Assembly (NCBI RefSeq): GCF_050633145.1
Contig: NZ_JBOEFY010000026.1
Coordinates: forward strand, 124,001-188,000
DNA length: 64,000 nucleotides
Reading direction: 5' to 3'
Origin: Kordia sp050633145
Lineage (GTDB): Bacteria > Bacteroidota > Bacteroidia > Flavobacteriales > Flavobacteriaceae
Part shown: one piece after another, positions 26,974 through 36,508 of the stretch
How the letters are laid out: every line of letters starts with the position of its first letter
Numbering within the stretch: position 1 is the first letter of the stretch
The notes under the pieces: generated by a model
Databases searched by the model: none
The model's input: the letters and a program-made list of their open reading frames with translations, nothing else
What the model was told of the DNA's origin: nothing
Made by a program: the position numbers and the translations under genes

Positions 26974-28986
26974 ATGATTAAAAAGAAATACATAATAGTC
27001 ATATTATTAATCGCAATTTTAGGAAGTTGTGTCAAAAATGCAAAACAAACTGAACAAGAAATTGATCATCTAGCATTCAGTGAAAATGTGTTAAACTACA
27101 AAGTTACTCCCAAGCATAAATTTGATAAAACTGGTTTAATGTTTTCAGATCAAGGCGCTTGGTTTGCATACAGTTTACCTGATTCTATAGGAAATAACGC
27201 TGGCTTTTCTGGCCCTTTTTTAATGACGCAACAAAACGGAGTTTGGAGCAGTCAATCACTTGCAAGCTTGACTCTAAAAGGCGAAAACAATTCTAAAATT
27301 ATAGATTGGAAGACTTCTTTACAATCGCAACACAGTTTTTCTAGTCATTTAGAACAAATCTTTCAAAATGAAAAACTTCAAGTAACACAAAAACTTGTAT
27401 ATGCATCTGGTCATACTGCGCTTCAAAAAACAATCATTACAAATACATCTTCTAAAGGCATCACGCTTCATCCTTCGGTAAGCGGAAAATTATTTGACAT
27501 TGATGTCACTTGTACTCTCGAAGATAAAACTATTGTGCTGTCTTCTAAAAAATCAACTGCCAAAGGATATATAAAATTTCTTGGAGAATCAACATCGATA
27601 TTAACTGCAGAAGATTTTTATAATGCGCATTTTGAAACCTTATTTTTAAAACCAGGAGAATCAAAAACTTATATAATAAGTCAAACTTTTATATTTCCTG
27701 AATATTCATGGGAAGACGAAAAAAACAATATAGCTTCTAATAATATTGATACCATTTTAAAAGAAAGAAAACTAGAAAAAAAGAAGCAGTTAAAAGCACT
27801 TATAACGAACTTAAAATCTCCGTTCAAAGATTCTATTTACAAACAAGTTATAACGAAAGCGCAATTGACATTACAAAACAATTGGCGTATTCCTGCAGGA
27901 GAAATTAAACACGAAGGTTTATTTCCGAGTTATCACTATAAATGGTTTAATGGATTTTGGTCATGGGATTCTTGGAAACATGCCGTTGGTCTCTCCTACT
28001 ACGATATTAATTTGGCCAAAAAGCAAATTAAACTAATGTTTGAATTTCAAGATGTTGATGGCTTTGTTGCCGATTGTGTATATAGAGATACAACGATTGA
28101 AGCACATAATTATAGAGATACAAAACCACCTTTGTCAGCTTGGGCTGTTGCCAAAATTTATGAAAAAGATAAAGACATTGAGTTTGTAAAATACATGTAT
28201 CCCAAACTAAAAAAATACCATCAATGGTGGTACAACAAACGCGATCATGATACAGATGGATTGTGTGAATACGGTTCAACAGACGGTAGTTTGATTGCTG
28301 CTAAATGGGAAAGCGGAATGGACAATGCTATCCGTTTTGATGATTCAAAAATTCTAAAAAACAGCGAAAATGCATATTCGTTAAATCAAGAAAGTGTAGA
28401 TTTAAATGCGTATCTATATGCTGAAAAGTTATTTTTAGCACAACTTTCTGAAGCATTAAAAAATGAGGATGCAGTACACTACAGAACTGAAGCAGCAGCT
28501 TTAAAAACAAAAATTCAAACACAATTTTATGATGAAATTGATGGTTGGTTTTACGATACTTCATTAGACGGAAAAACATTTATAAAAGGAGAAGGAAGCG
28601 AAGGTTGGACAGCACTTTGGGCAAATGCAGCAACTCAAAAACAGGCAGAAGCAGTCAAAACTAAAATGATGAATCCTGCAAAATTCTATACCAAAGTTCC
28701 GTTTCAAACAATGAGCGCAGACCATCCAAAATTTGATCCTTTAAAAGGCTACTGGCGAGGACCAAATTGGTTAGATCAAGCCTATTTTGGAGTAAAAGGA
28801 TTGCGTAATTATGGTTTTCATACAGAAGCAGACAAAGCAACAATTCAAATTATAAAAGGCGCAGAAGGTTTGCTAGGAAAAGGAAAAGCAATTCGTGAAA
28901 ACTACCATCCATTAACTGGAGAAGGTTTACATGCACAAAATTTTAGTTGGAGCGCTGCTCACATCATACAATTACTATCAAAATAA
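26974..28986 (+). CDS. GH63/trehalase-like glycoside hydrolase lipoprotein
   Basis: This 670-aa protein has a lipoprotein signal ending 'ILGSC' (Cys about 19). Residues about 30-270 are beta-rich. Residues about 300-670 form an (alpha/alpha)6-like catalytic region of the MGH1/GH63 C-terminal type: 'FNGFWSWDSWKHAVGL' carries the probable acid Asp, followed by 'YRDTKPPLSAWAV', 'WESGMDNAIRFD', 'YWRGPNWLDQAYFG' and 'TGEGLHAQNFSWSAA' with a Glu near the end. Members cleave alpha-linked sugars such as mannosylglycerate, glucosylglycerate or trehalose; the exact substrate is open. The next gene begins 1 nt after its stop, so the two are co-translated or at least co-transcribed. Confidence 0.82.
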   Translation: MIKKKYIIVILLIAILGSCVKNAKQTEQEIDHLAFSENVLNYKVTPKHKFDKTGLMFSDQGAWFAYSLPDSIGNNAGFSGPFLMTQQNGVWSSQSLASLTLKGENNSKIIDWKTSLQSQHSFSSHLEQIFQNEKLQVTQKLVYASGHTALQKTIITNTSSKGITLHPSVSGKLFDIDVTCTLEDKTIVLSSKKSTAKGYIKFLGESTSILTAEDFYNAHFETLFLKPGESKTYIISQTFIFPEYSWEDEKNNIASNNIDTILKERKLEKKKQLKALITNLKSPFKDSIYKQVITKAQLTLQNNWRIPAGEIKHEGLFPSYHYKWFNGFWSWDSWKHAVGLSYYDINLAKKQIKLMFEFQDVDGFVADCVYRDTTIEAHNYRDTKPPLSAWAVAKIYEKDKDIEFVKYMYPKLKKYHQWWYNKRDHDTDGLCEYGSTDGSLIAAKWESGMDNAIRFDDSKILKNSENAYSLNQESVDLNAYLYAEKLFLAQLSEALKNEDAVHYRTEAAALKTKIQTQFYDEIDGWFYDTSLDGKTFIKGEGSEGWTALWANAATQKQAEAVKTKMMNPAKFYTKVPFQTMSADHPKFDPLKGYWRGPNWLDQAYFGVKGLRNYGFHTEADKATIQIIKGAEGLLGKGKAIRENYHPLTGEGLHAQNFSWSAAHIIQLLSK

Positions 28987-28987
28987 T

Positions 28988-31900
28988 ATGGATTACGGCA
29001 CTATAAAAATCACAACAGAACAAGCTGAAAACATTCTCTTTAAGCTTTTTAATATAAAAGGAACAGCTACGACTCTTCCCGGTGAAGTAGATTTTAATTT
29101 TAGAATAAAAATAGACAACGAAGAAGGCTATATTTTAAAAGTATCACGTCCTGATGAAGATGAAAACTATATAGATTTTCAGCAAAAACTATTACAATTT
29201 TTAGAACGCAATGATAAAAATCTCATTGCGCCTAGAGTTATAAAAGACACAAACGGAAACGCTATTTCTAAAATAAAAGATGATGTTGGTAATACGCGAA
29301 AAGTACGCTTACTAACGTGGGTTTCAGGAAGAGTTTGGAGTAGTGTAAATCCACAATTAGATACTTTACGTTTTAGTTTGGGAGAACAATGTGGCTCCTT
29401 AATAAAAGCGTTGGATGGATTTGACCATTCAGAAGCGCATCGCGAATTTGTTTGGGACATTGCGCAATCACTTTGGACAAAAGAGCATCTGAGTTTATTT
29501 ACTAACGAACAACAAGCAATTCTATCAACGTTTCAACAGCAATTTGAAAACTATCAAGAAACATATTCTAAGCTACGAAAAGCTGTAGTACACAATGACG
29601 CGAATGATAATAATGTCATTGTTTCTGATGATGTATTGAATCCGACTGTAAAAGCTGCTATCGATTATGGAGACGCAATTCACACACAAATTATAAATGA
29701 CGTCGCCATTACTTGTGCGTACGCGATCATGCATCACAACAATCCTTTAGATGCAGCTTTACCAATACTAAAAGGATATCATTCCAGGTTTCCTTTGCAG
29801 GAAGAAGAACTAGCTCATTTATATACAGCTATTGCAATGCGTTTGGTAATTTCTGTAACGAAATCTGCTATCAATAAAGTTAAAGAACCCAACAACGAAT
29901 ACTTATTAATTAGTGAAAAACCAGCTTGGGAAGTACTAACAAAATGGCATTTGATTCATCCTGAATTTGCTGAATTTAATTTTAGACAAGCTTGTGGATT
30001 TACAGCGCATCCAAATCAAAGTGTATTTGAAAATTGGGCGCACAAAAATGACTTTAAACTATCCAATCTGTTTCCAACTATTGCTAAAAATGAAGTATAT
30101 CATTTAGACTTAAGTGTATCTAGCAAATGGATTGGACATCAAGAAGAATTTAACGATTTAGATCTATTTCAATTTAAAATAAATCAACTTCAAAAAACAA
30201 TTCCGAACAAAATCATTGCTGGTGGTTACTTAGAGCCGCGCCCAATATATACCTCAACAGAATATGATACCATCGGAAATAAAGGTAGAGAAAGTAGAAG
30301 TATTCATTTAGGAATTGATTATTGGTTACCCGAATATACTCCTGTGCATGCTTTATTTGATGGAGAAGTCATTATTGCAGTAAATGATGCAGGTAATAAA
30401 GAATATGGAGGATTGGTGGTTTTAAAACACACAACTCCTTCCATCGAATTTTATACTTTATATGGTCACTTAACGGTTACAAGCGCAACGCAGCATACAA
30501 TTGGAGATCATATCAAAAAAGGAGAGAAAATAGCTGTATTAGGTAACTATCCAGAAAACGGAAATTGGGCGCCGCATTTACATTTTCAAATAATGCTCTC
30601 TCTTTTTAATTATACAATAGACTTTCCTGGAGTAGCCTATTTTAGTGAACTAAACACTTGGAAAAGCATTTGCCCAAATCCAAATTTGCTGTTTAAATCG
30701 GAAGCCTTACAACAACGTGATAGTATTTCTAATGAAGAACTAATCAACTACAGAAAACAACATTTAGGTAAAAGTTTAAGTCTTCAATATAAAGTGCCTA
30801 TTAAAATGGTTCGTGGTGCAGGACAATATATGATGGATCAATATGGGCGAAAATATCTCGACACTGTAAACAATGTAGCACATGTAGGTCATGAACATTA
30901 TAATGTGGTAAAAGCTGGGCAAGAACAAATGGCGCTTATCAATACCAATTCGCGTTATTTACATGAAAACATTACTATTTTAGCCAAAGAATTAATTGAA
31001 ACCTTACCGCCAGAACTTAGTGTATTACATTTTGTAAATTCGGGAAGTGAAGCCAATGAATTAGCAATACGAATGGTAAAAGCTAATACTGGCGAACGTG
31101 ATATTATTGCCAGTGAAATAGGATACCATGGCAATACAAATATGTGTGTTGATATGAGTTCCTATAAGTTTGATGGAAAAGGCGGAAAAGGCGCTCCAGA
31201 ATACACGCATATATTTCCATTACCTGATACTTTTAGAGGGAAATACAGAGGCGAAAATACAGCAGATGCGTATGCTGAAGAAGTGCAAAAACAAATTGAT
31301 ATTGTTCATGAAAAAAAACGCGGTGTTGGCGCATTTATCATTGAACCAATAATTAGTTGTGGCGGACAAGTAGAATTACCAGAAGGTTTTTTAGCCAAAG
31401 CTTATAAGAAAATTAGAGCAGTTGGAGGTTTGTGTATTTCTGATGAGGTACAAACTGGTTGCGGACGTATGGGAAAAACCTTTTGGGGATTTCAATTACA
31501 CAATGTAATTCCAGATATTGTAACCATTGGAAAACCTTTAGGAAATGGACATCCTATTGCTGCTGTAGCGTGCACTCAGGAAGTCGCTAACAAGTTTGCA
31601 AATGGAATGGAGTATTTCAATACTTTTGGAGGAAATCCGGTTTCTTGCGCCATCGCAACCGAAGTATTGCGAACTGTAAAAAGTGAGAAGCTTCAAGCAA
31701 ATGCGTTAGAAGTTGGCGAGTATTTAAAATCAGAACTTAAAAATTTAGCAATAAAATTTCCAATTATTGGCGATATTCGCGGACAAGGTTTATTTTTAGG
31801 AATTGAATTTGTTGATACCAATATGAAACCATTGGCTGCACAAACAGATTATGCTGCCAATAGAATGAAAGATCATGGGATTTTAATGAGTACCGACGGA

Positions 31901-32011
31901 CCAGATCATAATGTGTTAAAAATAAAACCGCCTATTGTATTCACTAAAGAGAATGCAAAAGAATTATTATTTTATTTAGAAAAAATCCTTGCAGAGGACT
32001 TTATGAAATAA
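28988..32011 (+). CDS. Kinase (APH-like) / M23 peptidase-like / class III aminotransferase fusion
   Basis: I chose the ATG at 28988 (1007 aa) rather than 28931, because the longer version would run into the upstream gene. Residues about 1-330 are an aminoglycoside phosphotransferase/hydroxylysine kinase-like domain with 'VVHNDANDNNVIV' (catalytic Asp) and 'AIDYGD' (metal Asp). Residues about 420-580 form an M23/LytM-like domain with 'HLGIDYW' and 'HLHF' metal ligands. Residues about 600-1007 are a class III PLP aminotransferase, with 'SGSEANELA', 'DEVQTGCGRMG' and the PLP Lys in 'TIGKPLGNG'. Fusions of kinase and aminotransferase recall phospho-hydroxylysine/phosphoethanolamine lyase pathways. 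The peptidase-like domain between them is striking; it may be structural rather than active. Confidence 0.85.
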   Translation: MDYGTIKITTEQAENILFKLFNIKGTATTLPGEVDFNFRIKIDNEEGYILKVSRPDEDENYIDFQQKLLQFLERNDKNLIAPRVIKDTNGNAISKIKDDVGNTRKVRLLTWVSGRVWSSVNPQLDTLRFSLGEQCGSLIKALDGFDHSEAHREFVWDIAQSLWTKEHLSLFTNEQQAILSTFQQQFENYQETYSKLRKAVVHNDANDNNVIVSDDVLNPTVKAAIDYGDAIHTQIINDVAITCAYAIMHHNNPLDAALPILKGYHSRFPLQEEELAHLYTAIAMRLVISVTKSAINKVKEPNNEYLLISEKPAWEVLTKWHLIHPEFAEFNFRQACGFTAHPNQSVFENWAHKNDFKLSNLFPTIAKNEVYHLDLSVSSKWIGHQEEFNDLDLFQFKINQLQKTIPNKIIAGGYLEPRPIYTSTEYDTIGNKGRESRSIHLGIDYWLPEYTPVHALFDGEVIIAVNDAGNKEYGGLVVLKHTTPSIEFYTLYGHLTVTSATQHTIGDHIKKGEKIAVLGNYPENGNWAPHLHFQIMLSLFNYTIDFPGVAYFSELNTWKSICPNPNLLFKSEALQQRDSISNEELINYRKQHLGKSLSLQYKVPIKMVRGAGQYMMDQYGRKYLDTVNNVAHVGHEHYNVVKAGQEQMALINTNSRYLHENITILAKELIETLPPELSVLHFVNSGSEANELAIRMVKANTGERDIIASEIGYHGNTNMCVDMSSYKFDGKGGKGAPEYTHIFPLPDTFRGKYRGENTADAYAEEVQKQIDIVHEKKRGVGAFIIEPIISCGGQVELPEGFLAKAYKKIRAVGGLCISDEVQTGCGRMGKTFWGFQLHNVIPDIVTIGKPLGNGHPIAAVACTQEVANKFANGMEYFNTFGGNPVSCAIATEVLRTVKSEKLQANALEVGEYLKSELKNLAIKFPIIGDIRGQGLFLGIEFVDTNMKPLAAQTDYAANRMKDHGILMSTDGPDHNVLKIKPPIVFTKENAKELLFYLEKILAEDFMK

Positions 32012-32083
32012 ACCAAAGACCCAAGACCAAGTTAGAGTTTAGAGTTTAGAAAATATATTTTTTATTAAAACAATCAAACAGAA

Positions 32084-33397
32084 ATGACCAAACGTTTATT
32101 TAATTTTTCAGCAGCATTCCTCCTACTCTTTTTAGTTGGATGTAAATCTACGCAAGACATTCAAAAAGTAGTAAAAGAAGCTTCTACTTTTGAAAAATTA
32201 GCAAGTATCAAAAATGTTATCAAAATAGAAAAAAGAAGTCCTGTCAGCCATTTTAATGAAAATTATGAAATCTGGTTTGAGCAACCTGTAGATTATTCCG
32301 ATGCATCTAAAGGAACCTTTCAACAAAAAGTATATGTAGGTTTTGAAAACAATACACTTCCTGTATTTGTAGAATTACAAGGATATGGAATTTACACTGA
32401 AAGAGCTGGAGAACTTGCCACACATTACAATAGCAATCAATTAACAATAGAACATCGGTATTTTAATGATTCGCGCCCAGAAAATATTGAATGGAATACG
32501 CTTACCATAGAAAATGCAGCAAAAGATCAGGCGAACATTATAAATGCAGTTAGAGACGCTATTTATCCGAATGCAAAATTCATCACAACTGGAATTTCAA
32601 AAGGTTGCCAAACGACAATGGCGCACCGCAGATATTTCCCTGAAAACGTAGATGCCTGTGTTTGCTATGTAGGACCATTAAACTATGAAAGAGAAGATCC
32701 GCGCGTATATGAATTCTTAAAAAATGTAGGTACTAAGGAAGAGCGTACTAAAATTGCTGACTTCCAAAAACTATGTTTTGAAAATAGAGCTGAATTGCTT
32801 CAAATTTTAAAAGATACCGCTAAAAAAACAGGAATGACTTGGGAATTTGGCGTAGAAAAAGCGTTGGATTACACCATTTTAGAATACTCTTTCGCATTTT
32901 GGCAATGGGGAGCTAAAACTGAAAACATTCCGCTTCAAGCGACAAATCCTGAAACAATATACAATCATCTAATTAGCATCGTTGGATATGGTTTCTTTGA
33001 AACTGAATCTGTAGAAGACTTACAACCTTATTTTTGGGCAGCGCTAACACAACAAGGAATTTATGGATACGAAACGGCTCCTTTTAAAAAATATTTAGGA
33101 ACTGATGAAGTATATAAATTTGATTGGGCTTTCCCTGAAGGAATTTCTAAAGAATACGATCTAAAACCGATGCAAGAAATCAAATCATTTTTAGATACTG
33201 ATGCACAAAAAATGATGTTTATTTATGGTGAATACGATGCTTGGAGTGCCACTGCTGTAGAACTAAAAGATGACGCACAAAGTCGTGACATGTACAAATT
33301 TGTAAAATCTAAAGGAGATCACAGAACTCGAATAAAGAGTTTTTCGAAAGAAGAACGAGAAAAGATATATGCTATTATTGATAGCTGGCTTAAGTGA
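32084..33397 (+). CDS. S37-like (PS-10) serine peptidase lipoprotein
   Basis: This 437-aa protein has a lipoprotein signal with Cys20 ('LFLVGC'). The alpha/beta-hydrolase core has 'EHRYFNDSRP' and the nucleophile elbow 'TGISKGCQT' with Ser172. A late 'MFIYGEYDAWSATAV' supplies the probable Asp and 'KGDHRTRI' the probable His. These match the PS-10/S37 tripeptidyl aminopeptidase family, which removes short N-terminal peptides. It probably acts in the periplasm or on the outer membrane. It lies 72 nt after the fusion gene on the same strand. Confidence 0.82.
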   Translation: MTKRLFNFSAAFLLLFLVGCKSTQDIQKVVKEASTFEKLASIKNVIKIEKRSPVSHFNENYEIWFEQPVDYSDASKGTFQQKVYVGFENNTLPVFVELQGYGIYTERAGELATHYNSNQLTIEHRYFNDSRPENIEWNTLTIENAAKDQANIINAVRDAIYPNAKFITTGISKGCQTTMAHRRYFPENVDACVCYVGPLNYEREDPRVYEFLKNVGTKEERTKIADFQKLCFENRAELLQILKDTAKKTGMTWEFGVEKALDYTILEYSFAFWQWGAKTENIPLQATNPETIYNHLISIVGYGFFETESVEDLQPYFWAALTQQGIYGYETAPFKKYLGTDEVYKFDWAFPEGISKEYDLKPMQEIKSFLDTDAQKMMFIYGEYDAWSATAVELKDDAQSRDMYKFVKSKGDHRTRIKSFSKEEREKIYAIIDSWLK

Positions 33398-33450
33398 TGT
33401 GAGTTTTCTTTAAATCTTTCATCAAAAATTATAATTTAAAAACTTAAATA

Positions 33451-33480
33451 AAAAAGCAAGCTATTTCAGCTTGCTTTTTT
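33451..33480. terminator. Bidirectional terminator between convergent genes
   Basis: AAAAAGCAAGCT, 5 nt, AGCTTGCTTTTT forms a 12-bp stem with an A run before and a T run after, so it can end transcription from both the S37-like gene and the convergent LRR-like gene. Confidence 0.85.
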
Positions 33481-33589
33481 ATTTGTTTGTAATATTGAGT
33501 CTTCAAGATCTATTTTTTGATGAAGGATTTCAAAAGAGAATGGTTTGTTTGCAAAAGCACATACGGTCAATTATTTACAGAAAATATCT

Positions 33590-36259
33590 TTATTTGATAA
33601 TTTTTGAAATATGATTTCCTTTTTCCGATTGTACTTTTAATAGATATATACCATTTGCCAATGCATGTACTGGTATTGAAATATTTTTTTGACTATTTTC
33701 AACAGCAATATCTAAAAGTAATCTACCCTTTATGTCATATATTGATACGTTGTTTAAAACATGATCTCCTTTAACTTGCAATATATCTTTAACTGGAATT
33801 GGATACACTACTATACTTTGATCTTTACTAGCATCTATAATACTTAAAGGATTAGCGACAACAGTTTCGGCCAAGTCTGTAATGATAGGTGCGTTAAAAT
33901 CGAAAAAGATATCTGCTTTATTGTTAAAAGTATCATTTATCATTAAGGTGTTTTTTGTTTTTATTTTGAATAATACATACCCATCATTATTGGCATCATC
34001 AAAAGGCAAATTTATATTTTCAAAAATGAATTCTACTTTTTGTCCTTGAATTCTTGTTGAGAAAGGATGACTTCCGCTTAATGGTTGTAATGTACTTATA
34101 TCATAATACGCATCATTTATATCATCTTTTACAACTATATTAATTGCACTTGCAGTACCTGTATTTTCAAAACGAATCATATAGTGTATATACTCTCCAA
34201 CTTTATCTTCTGTTATTGTATCACCTTCTAGACAAATTTTATCGTTAGGGTCAAACGAGTTAACAACAGTTTGGTTGAGTGTCATTACATTATCTACTGG
34301 TGTTTCATCATTTGTTACAGGATTGATGGTCGCAGTAAAGTTAATAACATCATCTTGATTTAAAGGGAAGCTCGCATCGGTTGGCGCATTTAAAGTCATC
34401 GTAAAGTCAATTTCTCGCACTTCTTGCGGAGCTATGTTAGAATAATTCCATGTAAGTTGCCCAGTGTTTTGTGTATCTGAAGAAGGTGCCGCTGACATAA
34501 AATTCATGTAATCATCATTAAAAAGTAAATCAATACTTCCCGATAAGATTGTATTTCCTTTGTTACGGTAAACTATTTTATAATCTGTATCAAAACCAGG
34601 ACGAGCAGCATTTACAGGAACTACGGTTACTTCTAAGTCATTGTGAACACCATTGGGTACAATACAAAAATCTTGTGTATAATCACTAGCAGATGATAAA
34701 TTTACTGAAATAAAATCTGGTGTAATGGTATAATAATCTGGATTTTCTAATTGTGGCGCTATGTATGTATACGCTTGAAGTACCGGAATTGAAAAGGTAC
34801 CGTTTGGATTGGTTACAAATACACCTGCTGTACCACTACTTCCTATTGCTATTCGTAAATTTCCAAAAAGTGGATCATTCATATCACAACCATCCATATC
34901 TGCATCTAAAATAGCACTACCAGAAAATGTAATAGTATCTCCTCCTTGACTAAAAGAGCAGTAGGTATTAACAACACAATCTGTATATCCATACACATCT
35001 AAATAAGATGTTTGTAACACGTCAATATCCTGCTCATCTGCACATAAATATACTAAGTCTGGGTTCCCTTGAAAGGACAAGGTATTGATGTTAAATGGAC
35101 CATTTTTTATATTAAGACTTGTTAATTCATTAAAACTACAATTTAAATACGTCATTCCTGTGTGCATAGAGATATCTAAATCGGCTAGCAAATTGCTATT
35201 GCAATTTAAAAACCCAAGACTATTTTGGTGCGATAAATCAATTGTAGTTATTTGATTTGCGTTAAATGATAAAGTATGCATCAATGGATTTTGCGAAATA
35301 TCTAATATAGTGAGTTGATTTTGCCCTATGTTTAAACTCTGTAATAATGAATTTTGACTAAGATCGATAGTCGTTAAACTGTTATAAGAGATAAATAAAT
35401 CTTCTAAAAGCGGGTTTTGAGTAAGATCAATCTCAGTTAATCCTCCTGTTGTACTATCGATTCCTGTATAACTTAATTCTTTTAAGTTTGGGTTTTGAGT
35501 TACATCAATAGCAGTAATTAAATTTCTACCACATTGCAGTTCTTCTAAATTAGGTAACATACTTACATCAATAGTAGTTAGTAGATTATAGAGGCAATTT
35601 ATACTCTTTAAATTTACATTTTGACTTACATCTAATAACGTTAATTGGTTTCCTCCACATTCAAGCCATTCTAAATTTGTATTTTGACTTATGTCTAACA
35701 TAGTGATGCCAGCATTTGATATTGCAAGCCCGACAAGATTTACATTTTGTGTCAAATCGGTATTTCCAATTGGATTTAAAACACTTTCAAAACGTTCTAA
35801 ATTTATGTTTTGAGTTAGATCGATACTTCCAATGTTATTATACTCTATTTGAAGTCTTATTAGTGCTGTGTTTTGTGTAACATCTATACTTGTAAGTTCG
35901 TTTCTTCCAACATCCAACCTTTCTAATTGAGTCAGCGCAGAAACATCTATACTTGTAATCTCATTATTATTAAGAAGTAATGTTTTTAAATTAACAAAAC
36001 TCTCAATTCCTTCCACAGAAATCAATCCTTGATACAAGGCATTTACTCTGAGTCCAATAACTGCCTCAGCTTCGGAAACCTGAATTTCTCCATCACCATT
36101 GGTATCTACAGGACTACTATAAAATCCGTCATCATTTAAATCAGCAACTGAATAATTTACGAGACGATCTTTAAAAACTGGGTCGGGAATGTTTATTATT
36201 TGTGCTGTAGAAAAGTTATAGAAACAGCACATAAAAAATAATGTGTAAAGTTTTTTCAT
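33590..36259 (-). CDS. Secreted leucine-rich-repeat-like protein with T9SS sorting domain
   Basis: I chose the ATG at 36259 (889 aa) because it gives a clean signal peptide ('MKKLYTLFFMCCFYNFSTAQ'); the longest frame starts 21 codons earlier. An EF-hand-like 'DLNDDGFYS...DTNGDGEI' region follows. Then come about 15 repeats of about 21 residues of the type 'LTSIDVTQNTALIRL' up to about residue 400, an internalin-like LRR solenoid. After that there are beta-sandwich domains, a DUF7619-like region ('FDPNDK...FDFNAPI') and a T9SS type A C-terminal sorting domain ('IYDIKGRLLL...NGIYLLKV'). The protein is therefore exported through the type IX system to the surface or medium; binding to protein or glycan is the usual role of such repeats. 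Confidence 0.88.
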   Translation of the reverse strand: MKKLYTLFFMCCFYNFSTAQIINIPDPVFKDRLVNYSVADLNDDGFYSSPVDTNGDGEIQVSEAEAVIGLRVNALYQGLISVEGIESFVNLKTLLLNNNEITSIDVSALTQLERLDVGRNELTSIDVTQNTALIRLQIEYNNIGSIDLTQNINLERFESVLNPIGNTDLTQNVNLVGLAISNAGITMLDISQNTNLEWLECGGNQLTLLDVSQNVNLKSINCLYNLLTTIDVSMLPNLEELQCGRNLITAIDVTQNPNLKELSYTGIDSTTGGLTEIDLTQNPLLEDLFISYNSLTTIDLSQNSLLQSLNIGQNQLTILDISQNPLMHTLSFNANQITTIDLSHQNSLGFLNCNSNLLADLDISMHTGMTYLNCSFNELTSLNIKNGPFNINTLSFQGNPDLVYLCADEQDIDVLQTSYLDVYGYTDCVVNTYCSFSQGGDTITFSGSAILDADMDGCDMNDPLFGNLRIAIGSSGTAGVFVTNPNGTFSIPVLQAYTYIAPQLENPDYYTITPDFISVNLSSASDYTQDFCIVPNGVHNDLEVTVVPVNAARPGFDTDYKIVYRNKGNTILSGSIDLLFNDDYMNFMSAAPSSDTQNTGQLTWNYSNIAPQEVREIDFTMTLNAPTDASFPLNQDDVINFTATINPVTNDETPVDNVMTLNQTVVNSFDPNDKICLEGDTITEDKVGEYIHYMIRFENTGTASAINIVVKDDINDAYYDISTLQPLSGSHPFSTRIQGQKVEFIFENINLPFDDANNDGYVLFKIKTKNTLMINDTFNNKADIFFDFNAPIITDLAETVVANPLSIIDASKDQSIVVYPIPVKDILQVKGDHVLNNVSIYDIKGRLLLDIAVENSQKNISIPVHALANGIYLLKVQSEKGNHISKIIK

Positions 36260-36508
36260 GTATTTTGGTATAAACCGGTTTATAATTAGCAAATATAGAG
36301 TATGAAGGGTTGCAAAGCACAAATTTACTCTCTCAGATATGGTAAAACCTGCAACCTATTAAATTATATGTATTTCATTACTGTAAATAGTTACATTAAT
36401 TTTATTTTTTCTTCATCTAATGGTAATTTTTCTCTTATAAATTATTTTAATCATTAGTAACCTCAACAACATCCAAACCCACAACCTCTTGAGCCGTAAT
36501 CAAGCGTA

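Noticed and set aside
28931..28987. Longer start for the kinase/M23/aminotransferase fusion
   Set aside because: It overlaps the end of the GH63-like gene in another frame; the ATG at 28988 starts right after that gene's stop.
36260..36322. Longer start for the LRR-like protein
   Set aside because: The added residues would bury the signal peptide that begins at the ATG 36259.
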